A DNA stretch of 17,803 bases from Planctomycetaceae bacterium UBA2671 (GTDB lineage: Bacteria > Planctomycetota > Planctomycetia > Planctomycetales > Planctomycetaceae). The notes beneath the pieces were generated by a model, which saw only the letters and a list, made by a program, of their open reading frames with translations, was not told where the DNA came from and did not search any database. Positions 1 to 6,716 of the stretch are shown here, piece after piece. Numbering within the stretch: the stretch's first letter is position 1; each line of letters opens with the position of its first letter. The stretch is taken from contig DEML01000006.1 of the NCBI GenBank assembly GCA_002359185.1, positions 32,361-50,163 of the forward strand, in the 5' to 3' direction. The translations under genes and the position numbers were made by a program.

Positions 1-20
1 CGAGAGCGCCCCCGCCACCC
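1..20. repeat. Arm of a dispersed GC-rich palindromic element
   Basis: These 20 bases are the exact reverse complement of 6608-6627, the left arm of the complete element at 6608-6692. The core is agcgcccccgccaccc. The rest of this copy presumably lies left of the window. Confidence 0.7.
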
Positions 21-34
21 AACTTAAGCATACT

Positions 35-61
35 TTGCTGATAGACTTGATCTACTATAAT
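35..61 (+). promoter_or_regulatory. Possible sigma-70-like promoter for the ABC/CPBP gene
   Basis: A perfect TATAAT lies at 56-61, 42 bases before the ATG at 103. The best upstream partner is TTGCTG at 35-40, with a short 15-base spacer. The -10 box is strong and the -35 box weak. If the upstream gene is a co-transcribed ATPase, this would be an internal promoter. Confidence 0.35.
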
Positions 62-102
62 CTCATCGATTAACAACCACGGACGAACCAGACGGCAACC
101 GG

Positions 103-2496
103 ATGACCTGGCGAAATATTCAACTGATTTTTTCCCGCGAAGTCGCAGATCAAATGCGCGACCGCCGCACGCTATTCATGGTGGTCGTCCTCCCACTGTT
201 GCTCTACCCGGCACTCGGCATCGGCATGATGCAGATGACGCTCCTGTTCTCCGAACAATCGCGAACTGTTGTCATTCTGGGAGCAAACGATCTTCCTGCC
301 CCACCGCTCCTTAACAAAGATGGCACGCGAATTATTGACCAGTGGTTCGTCAATGAGGGAGATTCGCTCACGCTGAATGTCGTTTCGGATTTATCGGTTG
401 ATCAACAGACGATTCCCGATCCTGAGGGAACATCCACAGAAGTACCAACGAATACTTCCTCTGAAGAAAACAAATTCGATGAACGTGAAACAATTCTTCA
501 GGTCGCTCGTGATATCCGACTCCGGCTCGATGAACTCAAACGACTCAAAGAAGAAATCGCTCAAGCCGACGAGAGTGCGAAACCCGATGTTATCGCCATG
601 AAACAGGGGCAGATTGAAGCCTTGACCGAACAGGTCAGTACGCTGTTTGCCCGGTCGGATATCCAGGTATTGATTCTGATCCCTGAAGGTTTTGACGAAT
701 ATATTCGCTCAGAAAACGAACGGCTTGCCTCCCGGGAGTCTGAAGATGATCTTACTCGAATGCGTCCGATCTTCATCCGGAATTCCGCCAATGAAAAATC
801 GCTCATCGCTTACGGCCGCGTTCGCGAAGCCCTCGATAACTGGGAGCAGGCGATTCTCAGCGAGCGACTGCAAATGGCAAACCTGCCGACCGATCTTACA
901 CGGCCTGTCAACGAGGAACTCGTCGATTTGGCTAAGGGGGAAGAACTCGCGGCTAATGTCTGGAGTAAACTCTTCCCTGCGATGCTGGTTGTGATGGCGA
1001 TGACTGGGGCGTTTTATCCGGCAGTCGATTTAGGAGCGGGAGAAAAAGAGCGGGGCACGATGGAAACCCTACTCATCTGCCCGGCTCTTCGCAGTGAAAT
1101 TGTGATCGGCAAGTTTCTGACAGTCCTGCTTTTCAGTCTCGTCACGGCTCTGCTCAATCTGATCAGCATGGGGATGACAGGTCTCCACGTTTTGAATACC
1201 GCCAGCAGTGGACAACTCTCGGCTCTGGGCGACTCGGCTATTCCCGGATTTGAAGTACTGATCTGGGTCGGAATTCTTGCAATTCCCCTCGCCGCTCTGT
1301 TCGCGTCACTCAGTCTGGCATTTGCTCTGTTTGCCAAGAGTACAAAAGAGGGGCAATATTATTTGACACCACTTCTGACGGTGACAATGGGGCTGACGGT
1401 CTTCTGTCTTTCGCCAGCCGTCGAACTGACTCCCTTTTACAGTTTGATTCCGGTCATGGGGCCAGCTTTGCTGCTCAAGGGGATGCTGCTTGACCCCAAT
1501 GGTCAAATGCAATTGATGTGGTATGTTGTCCCCGTTTTGCTGAGTAGCTTCATGTACAGCGGACTCGCCTTGATGTGGGCCATCGATCAGTTTCAGCGGG
1601 AAGAAGTTCTGTTCCGCGAAGCTGAACGCTTTGATATGCGCCTCTGGCTCAAACATTTGCTCCGCGACAAAGAACGATTGCCAAGCTTTTCGGAGTCCAT
1701 CTTCTGTTTCGTGCTGATCATGCTGTTGCAGTTCGCAATGCTGAAAACCTTCGGCAACGCGTTACAGAATGCACCGGCTGGTCAGGAAAGCTGGACGATG
1801 ATGCGGCTGCTGGTCATCCAGCAACTGGCAATCATCGCCTGCCCGGCTCTGTTTATGGGCATACTCCTGACGAGCAGTCCACTCTCAACGTTTCAACTGC
1901 GGATCCCACACTGGAAATATCTGGCCTTGGGTCTCTTTCTACCGCTCATTATGCACCCGCTGGTCGTGGAACTGGCCGTGCGGCTCGCCTGGTTTTTCCC
2001 CTCATTACCGGAACACGCCAAAGCCGCGTTGGCAACCATGGCTGATGGCAGTGTTCCCTGGTTCTGGGTTGTGTTGACATTCGCCGTCACTCCTGCAATT
2101 TGCGAAGAACTCGCTTTCCGAGGATTCATTCTGGCGGGCTTTCGCAAGACAGGCCGGCATACACTGGCGATCGTCTTTTCCGGACTCCTCTTCGGCATCA
2201 TGCACATGATCCCCCAACAGGTCTTCAATGCCGCATTACTCGGAATGCTGCTTGGCTTACTCGTCGTCAAAAGCGGCAGCATCTTTCCGGCCATGCTGTT
2301 CCACTTCGGCAATAATGCCCTCGGAGTACTGCACGGAAATCTGGAATCGATGCGTCAAACCTCTGCACTGACAAAAACGCTCACCGTCAGCGACGAATTC
2401 GGCGTCCACTACCCCCTCTGGCTTATCGCAATCGCAGTCGGACTGGCTATCCCGATGATTGTGTATCTGTGCCGACAAAAAACCGCGAGAATGTAA
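103..2496 (+). CDS. ABC-2 exporter permease fused to a CPBP intramembrane protease
   Basis: This 797-residue protein joins two membrane modules. Residues 1-510 resemble NatB/ABC-2 permeases. There is an N-terminal membrane helix (about 24-45), then a large extracytoplasmic loop (about 50-285) with a charged coiled-coil-like stretch at 125-178. The permease core follows, opening with the family motif GEKERGTMETLL near 312-323. Residues 590-790 form a CPBP (CAAX-like) protease domain with its expected catalytic motifs: EELAFR with E668, E669 and R672; FGIMH ending at H701; and HFGNN with H734 and N738. The cognate ATPase is not in the window and probably lies upstream, since only 102 bases precede the gene. 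The ATG at 103 is the first sensible start, with only a weak ribosome-binding site (ccgg). Fusions of this kind are known in planctomycetes. Substrate and protease target are unknown. Confidence 0.9.
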   Translation: MTWRNIQLIFSREVADQMRDRRTLFMVVVLPLLLYPALGIGMMQMTLLFSEQSRTVVILGANDLPAPPLLNKDGTRIIDQWFVNEGDSLTLNVVSDLSVDQQTIPDPEGTSTEVPTNTSSEENKFDERETILQVARDIRLRLDELKRLKEEIAQADESAKPDVIAMKQGQIEALTEQVSTLFARSDIQVLILIPEGFDEYIRSENERLASRESEDDLTRMRPIFIRNSANEKSLIAYGRVREALDNWEQAILSERLQMANLPTDLTRPVNEELVDLAKGEELAANVWSKLFPAMLVVMAMTGAFYPAVDLGAGEKERGTMETLLICPALRSEIVIGKFLTVLLFSLVTALLNLISMGMTGLHVLNTASSGQLSALGDSAIPGFEVLIWVGILAIPLAALFASLSLAFALFAKSTKEGQYYLTPLLTVTMGLTVFCLSPAVELTPFYSLIPVMGPALLLKGMLLDPNGQMQLMWYVVPVLLSSFMYSGLALMWAIDQFQREEVLFREAERFDMRLWLKHLLRDKERLPSFSESIFCFVLIMLLQFAMLKTFGNALQNAPAGQESWTMMRLLVIQQLAIIACPALFMGILLTSSPLSTFQLRIPHWKYLALGLFLPLIMHPLVVELAVRLAWFFPSLPEHAKAALATMADGSVPWFWVVLTFAVTPAICEELAFRGFILAGFRKTGRHTLAIVFSGLLFGIMHMIPQQVFNAALLGMLLGLLVVKSGSIFPAMLFHFGNNALGVLHGNLESMRQTSALTKTLTVSDEFGVHYPLWLIAIAVGLAIPMIVYLCRQKTARM

Positions 2497-2519
2497 TTCC
2501 GCCTTTGGTTTAAAAGGGG

Positions 2520-2557
2520 ACCGGGTACCCCAGAGAATCTCGAAGAGTTCTCTGGGT
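2520..2557 (+). repeat. 38-bp hairpin element, copy 1, at the end of the ABC/CPBP gene
   Basis: It begins 24 bases after the stop codon. Bases 2529-2541 pair with 2545-2556 (cccagagaa/ttctctggg plus ctc/gag, with one bulged t) around a gaa loop. The same 38-bp unit occurs in reverse orientation at 3713-3750, 34/38 identical. It could act as a transcript-end hairpin, but no T-tract follows on the coding strand. Confidence 0.75.
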
Positions 2558-2612
2558 GGCGCAGCAAAAAAGTGGTTAAGTCACATTTATTTAATTGAAA
2601 ATTCTGATTTGT

Positions 2613-2645
2613 GCGCCGCCCCGAAAGATTCTTTCGGGGCGGCGC
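2613..2645. repeat. Perfect 15-bp hairpin
   Basis: The arm gcgccgccccgaaag (2613-2627) is perfectly complementary to 2631-2645 around a 3-base att loop. Both this hairpin and the one at 2529-2556 are followed by the same tail, ggYggcgcagc (Y is t or c), which suggests one repeat family. It may double as a terminator for the upstream gene, but there is no clear T-run. Confidence 0.7.
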
Positions 2646-2817
2646 AGCCGTGAGATTCTTCTTGTACAGCTCACTCTCAACCAGAAAGCCTCTTATGGAT
2701 TTCGTCCACCCAGCCATTGACTATGATGAGTCTTATGCAGAAATCTCCTCAATACAATATAGATATCATTTTAGCATTAACTGACAGAGTTAATATCCCT
2801 TGCATTAGCGGCAAAAA
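2646..2817. other. Intergenic, no gene seen
   Basis: No convincing reading frame with a start site is present. Base composition falls steeply from left to right, and 2740-2890 is extremely AT-rich (10 G or C in the 60 bases from 2821). That is unlike the flanking permease genes and fits the edge of an acquired island. Confidence 0.5.
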
Positions 2818-2847
2818 TTGACATGATCATATATATTAATTTAAAAA
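2818..2847 (+). promoter_or_regulatory. Candidate promoter of the TIR gene
   Basis: A perfect TTGACA lies at 2818-2823. A weak -10 candidate (TTAAAA/TAAAAA) begins 17-18 bases later, at 2841-2847. The start codon is at 2894. The surrounding DNA is so AT-rich that -10-like matches are common, so only the -35 box is persuasive. Confidence 0.4.
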
Positions 2848-2893
2848 TTGTGAATGAAATTAACTAATCGTTCAAAATATTTAGGCAAAGCTC

Positions 2894-3607
2894 ATGAAAA
2901 CATGGAATTGGGATGATTTGACTTCCGCTATCATTAGTCATGGGTTGTCAATAATTGAAAAAAAGGAAATTCAACATGGAAAGCAAGCAGTCTTGAAGGA
3001 TGGTTCTAAAGCCACTTGTTACACCTCGGGGAAAGTTGTTGTTCAAGGACGTGATTGCGATGAAAAACAATTACTTCAATTAATCGTCGATGGAGGCACA
3101 AAGTCACCAATTCCTTCTTCAGATGCAGAGGTAGGTTCGGTCGTTGCTGTAAAAGAACCCAAAGTATTTATTGTTTACGGTCACGATACTCAATCTCGTG
3201 ATCAATTAGAACTTATGTTGTTACGTATGAATATCAAACCAGTTATATTAGGAAATATGACGCCTGATGGTAAGACAATAATAGAAGCGTTAATGGCAAG
3301 TACTGATGTTCCATACGCTGTTGTTCTACTGACTCCAGATGATGAAGGCTTTAAGGCTGGATCAGATTCGGATAAGAGATTTCGTGCAAGACAAAATGTT
3401 GTTCTCGAGATGGGAATGTTTTTAACAAAACTTGGTAGAGAACGAGTTGCTATTCTACATAAAGGCAATCTCGAATTACCATCTGACATTAATGGTCTAA
3501 TTTATATACCATTCGAAAATTCGATTCAGGAAACAAAGAACAAGTTAGCTGCTAGCCTTCAAAAAGCTGGCTTTTACATTGATATTGAACACCTACAAGC
3601 CGAATGA
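2894..3607 (+). CDS. TIR-domain predicted NADase effector (PF10137-like) with a TBP-like N-terminal domain
   Basis: The protein has 237 residues. Residues 90-228 match the TIR-like domain of CAP12/Pycsar-type effectors: KVFIVYGHD at 90-98, AVVLLTPDD at 142-150, RARQNVVLEMG at 164-174 with candidate catalytic E172, GRERVAIL at 181-188, and ELPSDINGLIYIPF at 194-207. In characterised relatives this domain cleaves NAD+ and kills or arrests the infected cell. Residues 1-66 are not a STING or cyclic-nucleotide-binding domain. The segment CYTSGKVVVQG (42-52) instead resembles the TBP-like N-terminal domain of RNase HIII, which binds nucleic acid in that enzyme. A linker spans 67-88. No cyclase or other partner gene is adjacent. 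Three 60-base lines from the gene or its upstream edge that I counted by hand gave 33-45% G+C, against about 58-62% in two lines from neighbouring genes, so transfer is likely. Family assignment is firm; sensing role and trigger are inference. Confidence 0.88.
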   Translation: MKTWNWDDLTSAIISHGLSIIEKKEIQHGKQAVLKDGSKATCYTSGKVVVQGRDCDEKQLLQLIVDGGTKSPIPSSDAEVGSVVAVKEPKVFIVYGHDTQSRDQLELMLLRMNIKPVILGNMTPDGKTIIEALMASTDVPYAVVLLTPDDEGFKAGSDSDKRFRARQNVVLEMGMFLTKLGRERVAILHKGNLELPSDINGLIYIPFENSIQETKNKLAASLQKAGFYIDIEHLQAE

Positions 3608-3712
3608 CCGGGGATAGTTACCGTCAGTCCACTTTAGTTCCTTTTCAAAAGCTTTTCCGAACAACATCATCAAGTAATCTGCTATTAACTGGTTTTTAAT
3701 CAGCAGTTGATA
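3608..3712. other. Intergenic, with a weak hairpin after the TIR gene
   Basis: A hairpin pairs ctgctattaa (3679-3688) with ttaatcagcag (3696-3706), with one bulged base and a 7-base loop that includes ttt. It could end the TIR transcript, but no T-run follows it. Nothing else is recognisable here. Confidence 0.35.
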
Positions 3713-3750
3713 ACCCAGAGAACCCTGCGGGATTCTCTGGGCTACCCGGT
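3713..3750 (-). repeat. 38-bp hairpin element, copy 2, inverted
   Basis: Its reverse complement matches 2520-2557 at 34/38 positions. It starts 4 bases beyond the stop of the minus-strand permease gene, so both copies hold the same position relative to the gene that ends beside them. Two of the four differences form a compensatory base pair (T-A in copy 1, C-G here), one lies in the loop and one outside the stem. Confidence 0.75.
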
Positions 3751-3754
3751 AAAA

Positions 3755-5476
3755 CTACGATTTCTCAATCGACGAGCGTCCCAATGCCAAATCGAATTCG
3801 CTGATGGCGGGGACGAGCATGGCCAGGGCGGTGAAGCCGTAGGCGACGCAGACGCAGAGGAAGACGCTGAAGGATTCTCCCAGCAGGAACGCGGTGATCG
3901 CGTAAAAGGTGCCGAAGGGGAGGACGCCGGCTGCCAGTGTTAAGGCAGGTGAGGGGTTTTTGTGTGTCAGAGAGACCCACAGGCCAATACTTCCGCCGAC
4001 GATAAAGATCAGGAAACTCGGCAACTGCAGAGCAAACGAAGAGCGGGCTTCGACGATCAGGATCATACAGATGAAAATTCCGATGAACAGGAAAAAGACC
4101 GTCCCCATGCTGTTTATGATTGCAGTTCGCGAGTTCTCAAAACTGATCGCCGCATGCATGCCGAGCATCGCACAAAAGATACTGAGCATCAGGTAACCCG
4201 TCACCACATAAAAGGTTTGTGTTCCGGAAATCGCCCCAAATCCGTACATCGTTAAAACATAAATCAACGGCAGCAAAATCGCTTCTTTGGCATTGTAGAA
4301 CACACCCGCGAGCTTGCCGTAAATGAATTGGCTGGCGCTGATTTCCGTCACCAGCAGCACTTCGAGAGTCTGCCCATCTCGCTCACTTGTCACGGACGTC
4401 ACCGCTTGAGCATTGATTAACAACAGGGACAGCAAACCGAGCAGAATGAATCCCAGCCCCGGCCAGGAAATCATGCCGAGTACGAGAGCCGAGGAGGGGG
4501 TGCCGAGCATCGCGTAGCCAATGAAAATGGCGAAAATGACATAGGCGAGTTTGATCAGAAAAACCTTGCGACCGTATGCTTTCGTCATGATTTCGCGCCA
4601 GATAATCGGCTGCGACCAGACTGTTCTCGCTTCGCGGGTTCGGCCACCCGATTCGTTATTCTTCGCGGCAATATAAATCGTCTTCGAAGGATTCCAGCGG
4701 CGTAAATTGACAATCGTGGCAACATTCAAGATCAACGCCAGTCCGACGAGCACGCTGAAAGTTGGCCACATCGAAAGCTGGCCGATGCGGGTCAAATCGG
4801 TCGAGGAAAATGGACTGACGACTGTCAGCAAGGCTCGATAAGGATCCAAAGCTCCAATCCACCGCCCGGCTGTCGTCTCTGCACCGACCAGAAATGTGAC
4901 CAGTTCAACGAAAGCCAGAAACGCGACAAAGCCGAGCAAGCCAACGGAAAGTGTCTGAAATGTCTTTTCCCGCCAGAACGCCACAAACACGCCCCAACTT
5001 CCGGCCACATAGGTCGAGGCAGCGGTGATCGCCAGCGCCCAGCCGATTTGCGAAAGACTGACCCCACCCAGAATCCGGATAAAAATAAACATAGGCAGCG
5101 AGCAAAGGAGCAGCGTGAAGACATTCAGCAAACTCGCCAGCAGTTTTCCGATGACCAACTCGCGATCTTTCAGATCGGTCATCAGGAGCAATAGCATCGT
5201 CCGGCGATCTTTCTCAGCAGCGACATTCCCTGCAGAGAACAGCAGGCCAGCAAAAATCAGGAGTGTCAGCTGAACGAAGGCAAAAATCTGGAACACGTAG
5301 GCTCCAAACCGAGCGGTCGCGCCAATGCTGCGGTACTGCTGCCAGCCGAATGTCGCCTGGGAAGCGGTGTACAAAAGGACGAAGAACGCGAACAGATACC
5401 CGGCTCGAATCAGATAACTCTTCATCTGACGGGGCAGCGTTAAGGCTTCTCGGGTAAAAATCGGTCCGGCTAACAA
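3755..5476 (-). CDS. ABC-2 type transporter permease, internally duplicated
   Basis: This is a 573-residue polytopic membrane protein. Two homologous halves are visible. PIFTRE at 5-10 and LIRAGYLF at 22-29 in the first half match PIIWRE at 290-295 and LIKLAYVIF at 308-316 in the second. The ABC-2 core motif appears as EKDRRTMLLLLMTDL...GK at 88-111 and again as ERDGQTLEVLLVTEI...GK at 365-388. It is probably the membrane part of an ABC exporter or of a gliding/Cu-processing-like ABC-2 system; the substrate is unknown. No ATPase gene is adjacent, since the next gene upstream is a divergent lutA-like gene. The start is TTG at 5476, preceded by GGAG with 6 bases between, and it gives the N-terminus expected from the repeat alignment. 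It converges on the ABC/CPBP gene, with the TIR island between them. Confidence 0.88.
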   Translation of the reverse strand: MLAGPIFTREALTLPRQMKSYLIRAGYLFAFFVLLYTASQATFGWQQYRSIGATARFGAYVFQIFAFVQLTLLIFAGLLFSAGNVAAEKDRRTMLLLLMTDLKDRELVIGKLLASLLNVFTLLLCSLPMFIFIRILGGVSLSQIGWALAITAASTYVAGSWGVFVAFWREKTFQTLSVGLLGFVAFLAFVELVTFLVGAETTAGRWIGALDPYRALLTVVSPFSSTDLTRIGQLSMWPTFSVLVGLALILNVATIVNLRRWNPSKTIYIAAKNNESGGRTREARTVWSQPIIWREIMTKAYGRKVFLIKLAYVIFAIFIGYAMLGTPSSALVLGMISWPGLGFILLGLLSLLLINAQAVTSVTSERDGQTLEVLLVTEISASQFIYGKLAGVFYNAKEAILLPLIYVLTMYGFGAISGTQTFYVVTGYLMLSIFCAMLGMHAAISFENSRTAIINSMGTVFFLFIGIFICMILIVEARSSFALQLPSFLIFIVGGSIGLWVSLTHKNPSPALTLAAGVLPFGTFYAITAFLLGESFSVFLCVCVAYGFTALAMLVPAISEFDLALGRSSIEKS

Positions 5477-5489
5477 GGAGAACTCCGCT

Positions 5490-5594
5490 GGTTTAGGGTT
5501 GAGTGTTGAGTGTTGAGTGTTGAAGGTTATTGAGACGATCGAGAGTCAATTTATGAAATTAGTCCCCTCAACCTTCAACTCTAAACCTTCAACC
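5490..5594. repeat. 105-bp inverted-repeat element with tandem heptamers
   Basis: The left part (5490-5510) and the reverse complement of about 5567-5587 agree at roughly 18 of 21 positions (consensus ggtttagRgttga). The left arm carries three exact tandem copies of gttgagt (5498-5518) and then a variant, gttgaag. The right arm ends aaccttcaacc. The element lies just upstream of the minus-strand permease start and may contribute to its leader. Confidence 0.6.
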
Positions 5595-5829
5595 ATATCC
5601 CCAGAGAATACCGAGTTACGGCCTGAGAAAAAAACGTGATGGGGCGGTTTTGTGGGGAATCGAAGGGACATTAAGAAAACTTCATTTCAATGAACATCGA
5701 TCCCGGTTTGAAATCGGGCTGTTCGTGCAATACTCTTACGGGACGATCTTTTCATTATGACGGATAGAAATCTGGATTTTCTCACGATTCGTCATATTTC
5801 CCACTTTCGATTTGAATTTGCGAGCTCTC
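5595..5829. promoter_or_regulatory. Upstream region of the lutA-like gene with a candidate promoter
   Basis: TTGAAA at 5708-5713 and TACTCT at 5731-5736 are separated by exactly 17 bases, a plausible but weak sigma-70-type promoter about 95 bases before the start codon. The cccg...cggg hairpin at 5702-5718 overlaps the -35 box. No reading frame or RNA gene was recognised in the rest. Confidence 0.3.
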
Positions 5830-6585
5830 ATGCAAGTTGCCCTGTTTGTTCCCTGCTATATCGATCAGCTCTATCCAAATGTGGCCTGGGCGACTCTCGA
5901 ACTGCTCGAAAAGCTCGGATGTGAAGTCACCATTCCCGATGCCCCCGTCTGCTGTGGACAACCGATGGCCAATACGGGTTGCTGGGACGATGCCCGGCCT
6001 CTGGCGAAAAGTTTCATCGAGCAGTACGACCAATACGAATACATCGTCTGCCCCTCCGGCAGCTGCACTTCGATGATCGTCAATCACTATCACGATCTCG
6101 TTGGTGAAGATGCCAACTACGAACGCATCCGCCTCAAGACGTTTGAACTCTGTGCGTTCTTGACCGATGTTCTCAAAGTTGAGAAGCTGGACGTTTCATT
6201 TCCTCACAAAGTGGGACTGCATCAAAGTTGCCACGGCTTACGGGAACTCAATCTCGGCTCCTGCAGCGAAGTGATGGGCGAAGAATTCAGCAAAGCCCGC
6301 ACTCTGCTCGAAATGGTCGACGGGCTTGAACTGGTCGATTTGACCCGCAAGGACGAATGCTGTGGATTCGGCGGAACATTTGCCGTTTCGGAGGAAGCGG
6401 TTTCCTGCATGATGGGAAATGATAGAATTCACGACCATGAACATGCCGGAGCCGAGGTGATTACTGCGGGAGATATGTCCTGCCTGATGCACCTGGACGG
6501 CTTGATCAAACGCCAGAAAAAACCAATCCGCACGATGCATATTGCCGAAATTCTGGCCGGGCGGGATGTTGCTGTTAATACTTAA
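5830..6585 (+). CDS. lutA: LutA/YkgE-like protein with paired cysteine-rich CCG domains
   Basis: The protein has 251 residues from the ATG at 5830. An in-frame TTG at 5812 would add six residues before the conserved MQVALFVPCY start and is less likely. Two cysteine-rich domains of the heterodisulfide-reductase/GlpC type are evident. The first has C9, C41-C42-G, C74 and C79; the second has C134 (HQSCH), CCGFGG at 177-182 and C218 (MSCLMH). Such domains bind iron-sulfur clusters. In Bacillus, LutA acts with LutB and LutC to oxidise L-lactate to pyruvate in the cytoplasm. Here no lutB or lutC follows: the next plus-strand gene is an unrelated membrane protein. Partners must therefore lie elsewhere, or the protein has another redox role. 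Family membership is clear; the lactate role is inferred. Confidence 0.85.
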   Translation: MQVALFVPCYIDQLYPNVAWATLELLEKLGCEVTIPDAPVCCGQPMANTGCWDDARPLAKSFIEQYDQYEYIVCPSGSCTSMIVNHYHDLVGEDANYERIRLKTFELCAFLTDVLKVEKLDVSFPHKVGLHQSCHGLRELNLGSCSEVMGEEFSKARTLLEMVDGLELVDLTRKDECCGFGGTFAVSEEAVSCMMGNDRIHDHEHAGAEVITAGDMSCLMHLDGLIKRQKKPIRTMHIAEILAGRDVAVNT

Positions 6586-6607
6586 TTGTGAGAGAGTTTA
6601 GTGGTTA

Positions 6608-6692
6608 GGGTGGCGGGGGCGCTCTCGAAGAGAAGTTCCCGAATCGTTGATCTCTCGGGGGCTTCCGCTAAAGCGGAGCGCCCCCGCCACCC
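6608..6692. repeat. Complete 85-bp GC-rich palindromic element
   Basis: Perfect 16-bp terminal inverted repeats, gggtggcgggggcgct (6608-6623) and its complement (6677-6692), bracket a core. The core contains a further stem, cttccgctaaagcggag. The left arm recurs inverted at 1-20. The right half recurs in opposite orientation at 12824-12858, with one G missing. No coding capacity. Confidence 0.8.
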
Positions 6693-6716
6693 GTCGTAAA
6701 TAGATGGAAATCTGAA

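Noticed and set aside
1..102. Tail of an upstream coding region
   Set aside because: No frame reads in with sensible codons; the segment starts with a repeat arm and holds a TATAAT.
2409..2717. Minus-strand frame running from the end of the ABC/CPBP gene into the hairpins
   Set aside because: It crosses a supported gene and two stem-loops and shows no domain. It is a shadow.
2894..3607. The TIR gene as part of a full CBASS, Pycsar or Thoeris operon
   Set aside because: No cyclase, ThsA/ThsB partner or other defence gene is present on either side; both neighbours are transporter permeases.
5498..5525. Tandem gttgagt units as a CRISPR array
   Set aside because: The units are 7 bases, directly adjacent, and have no spacers.
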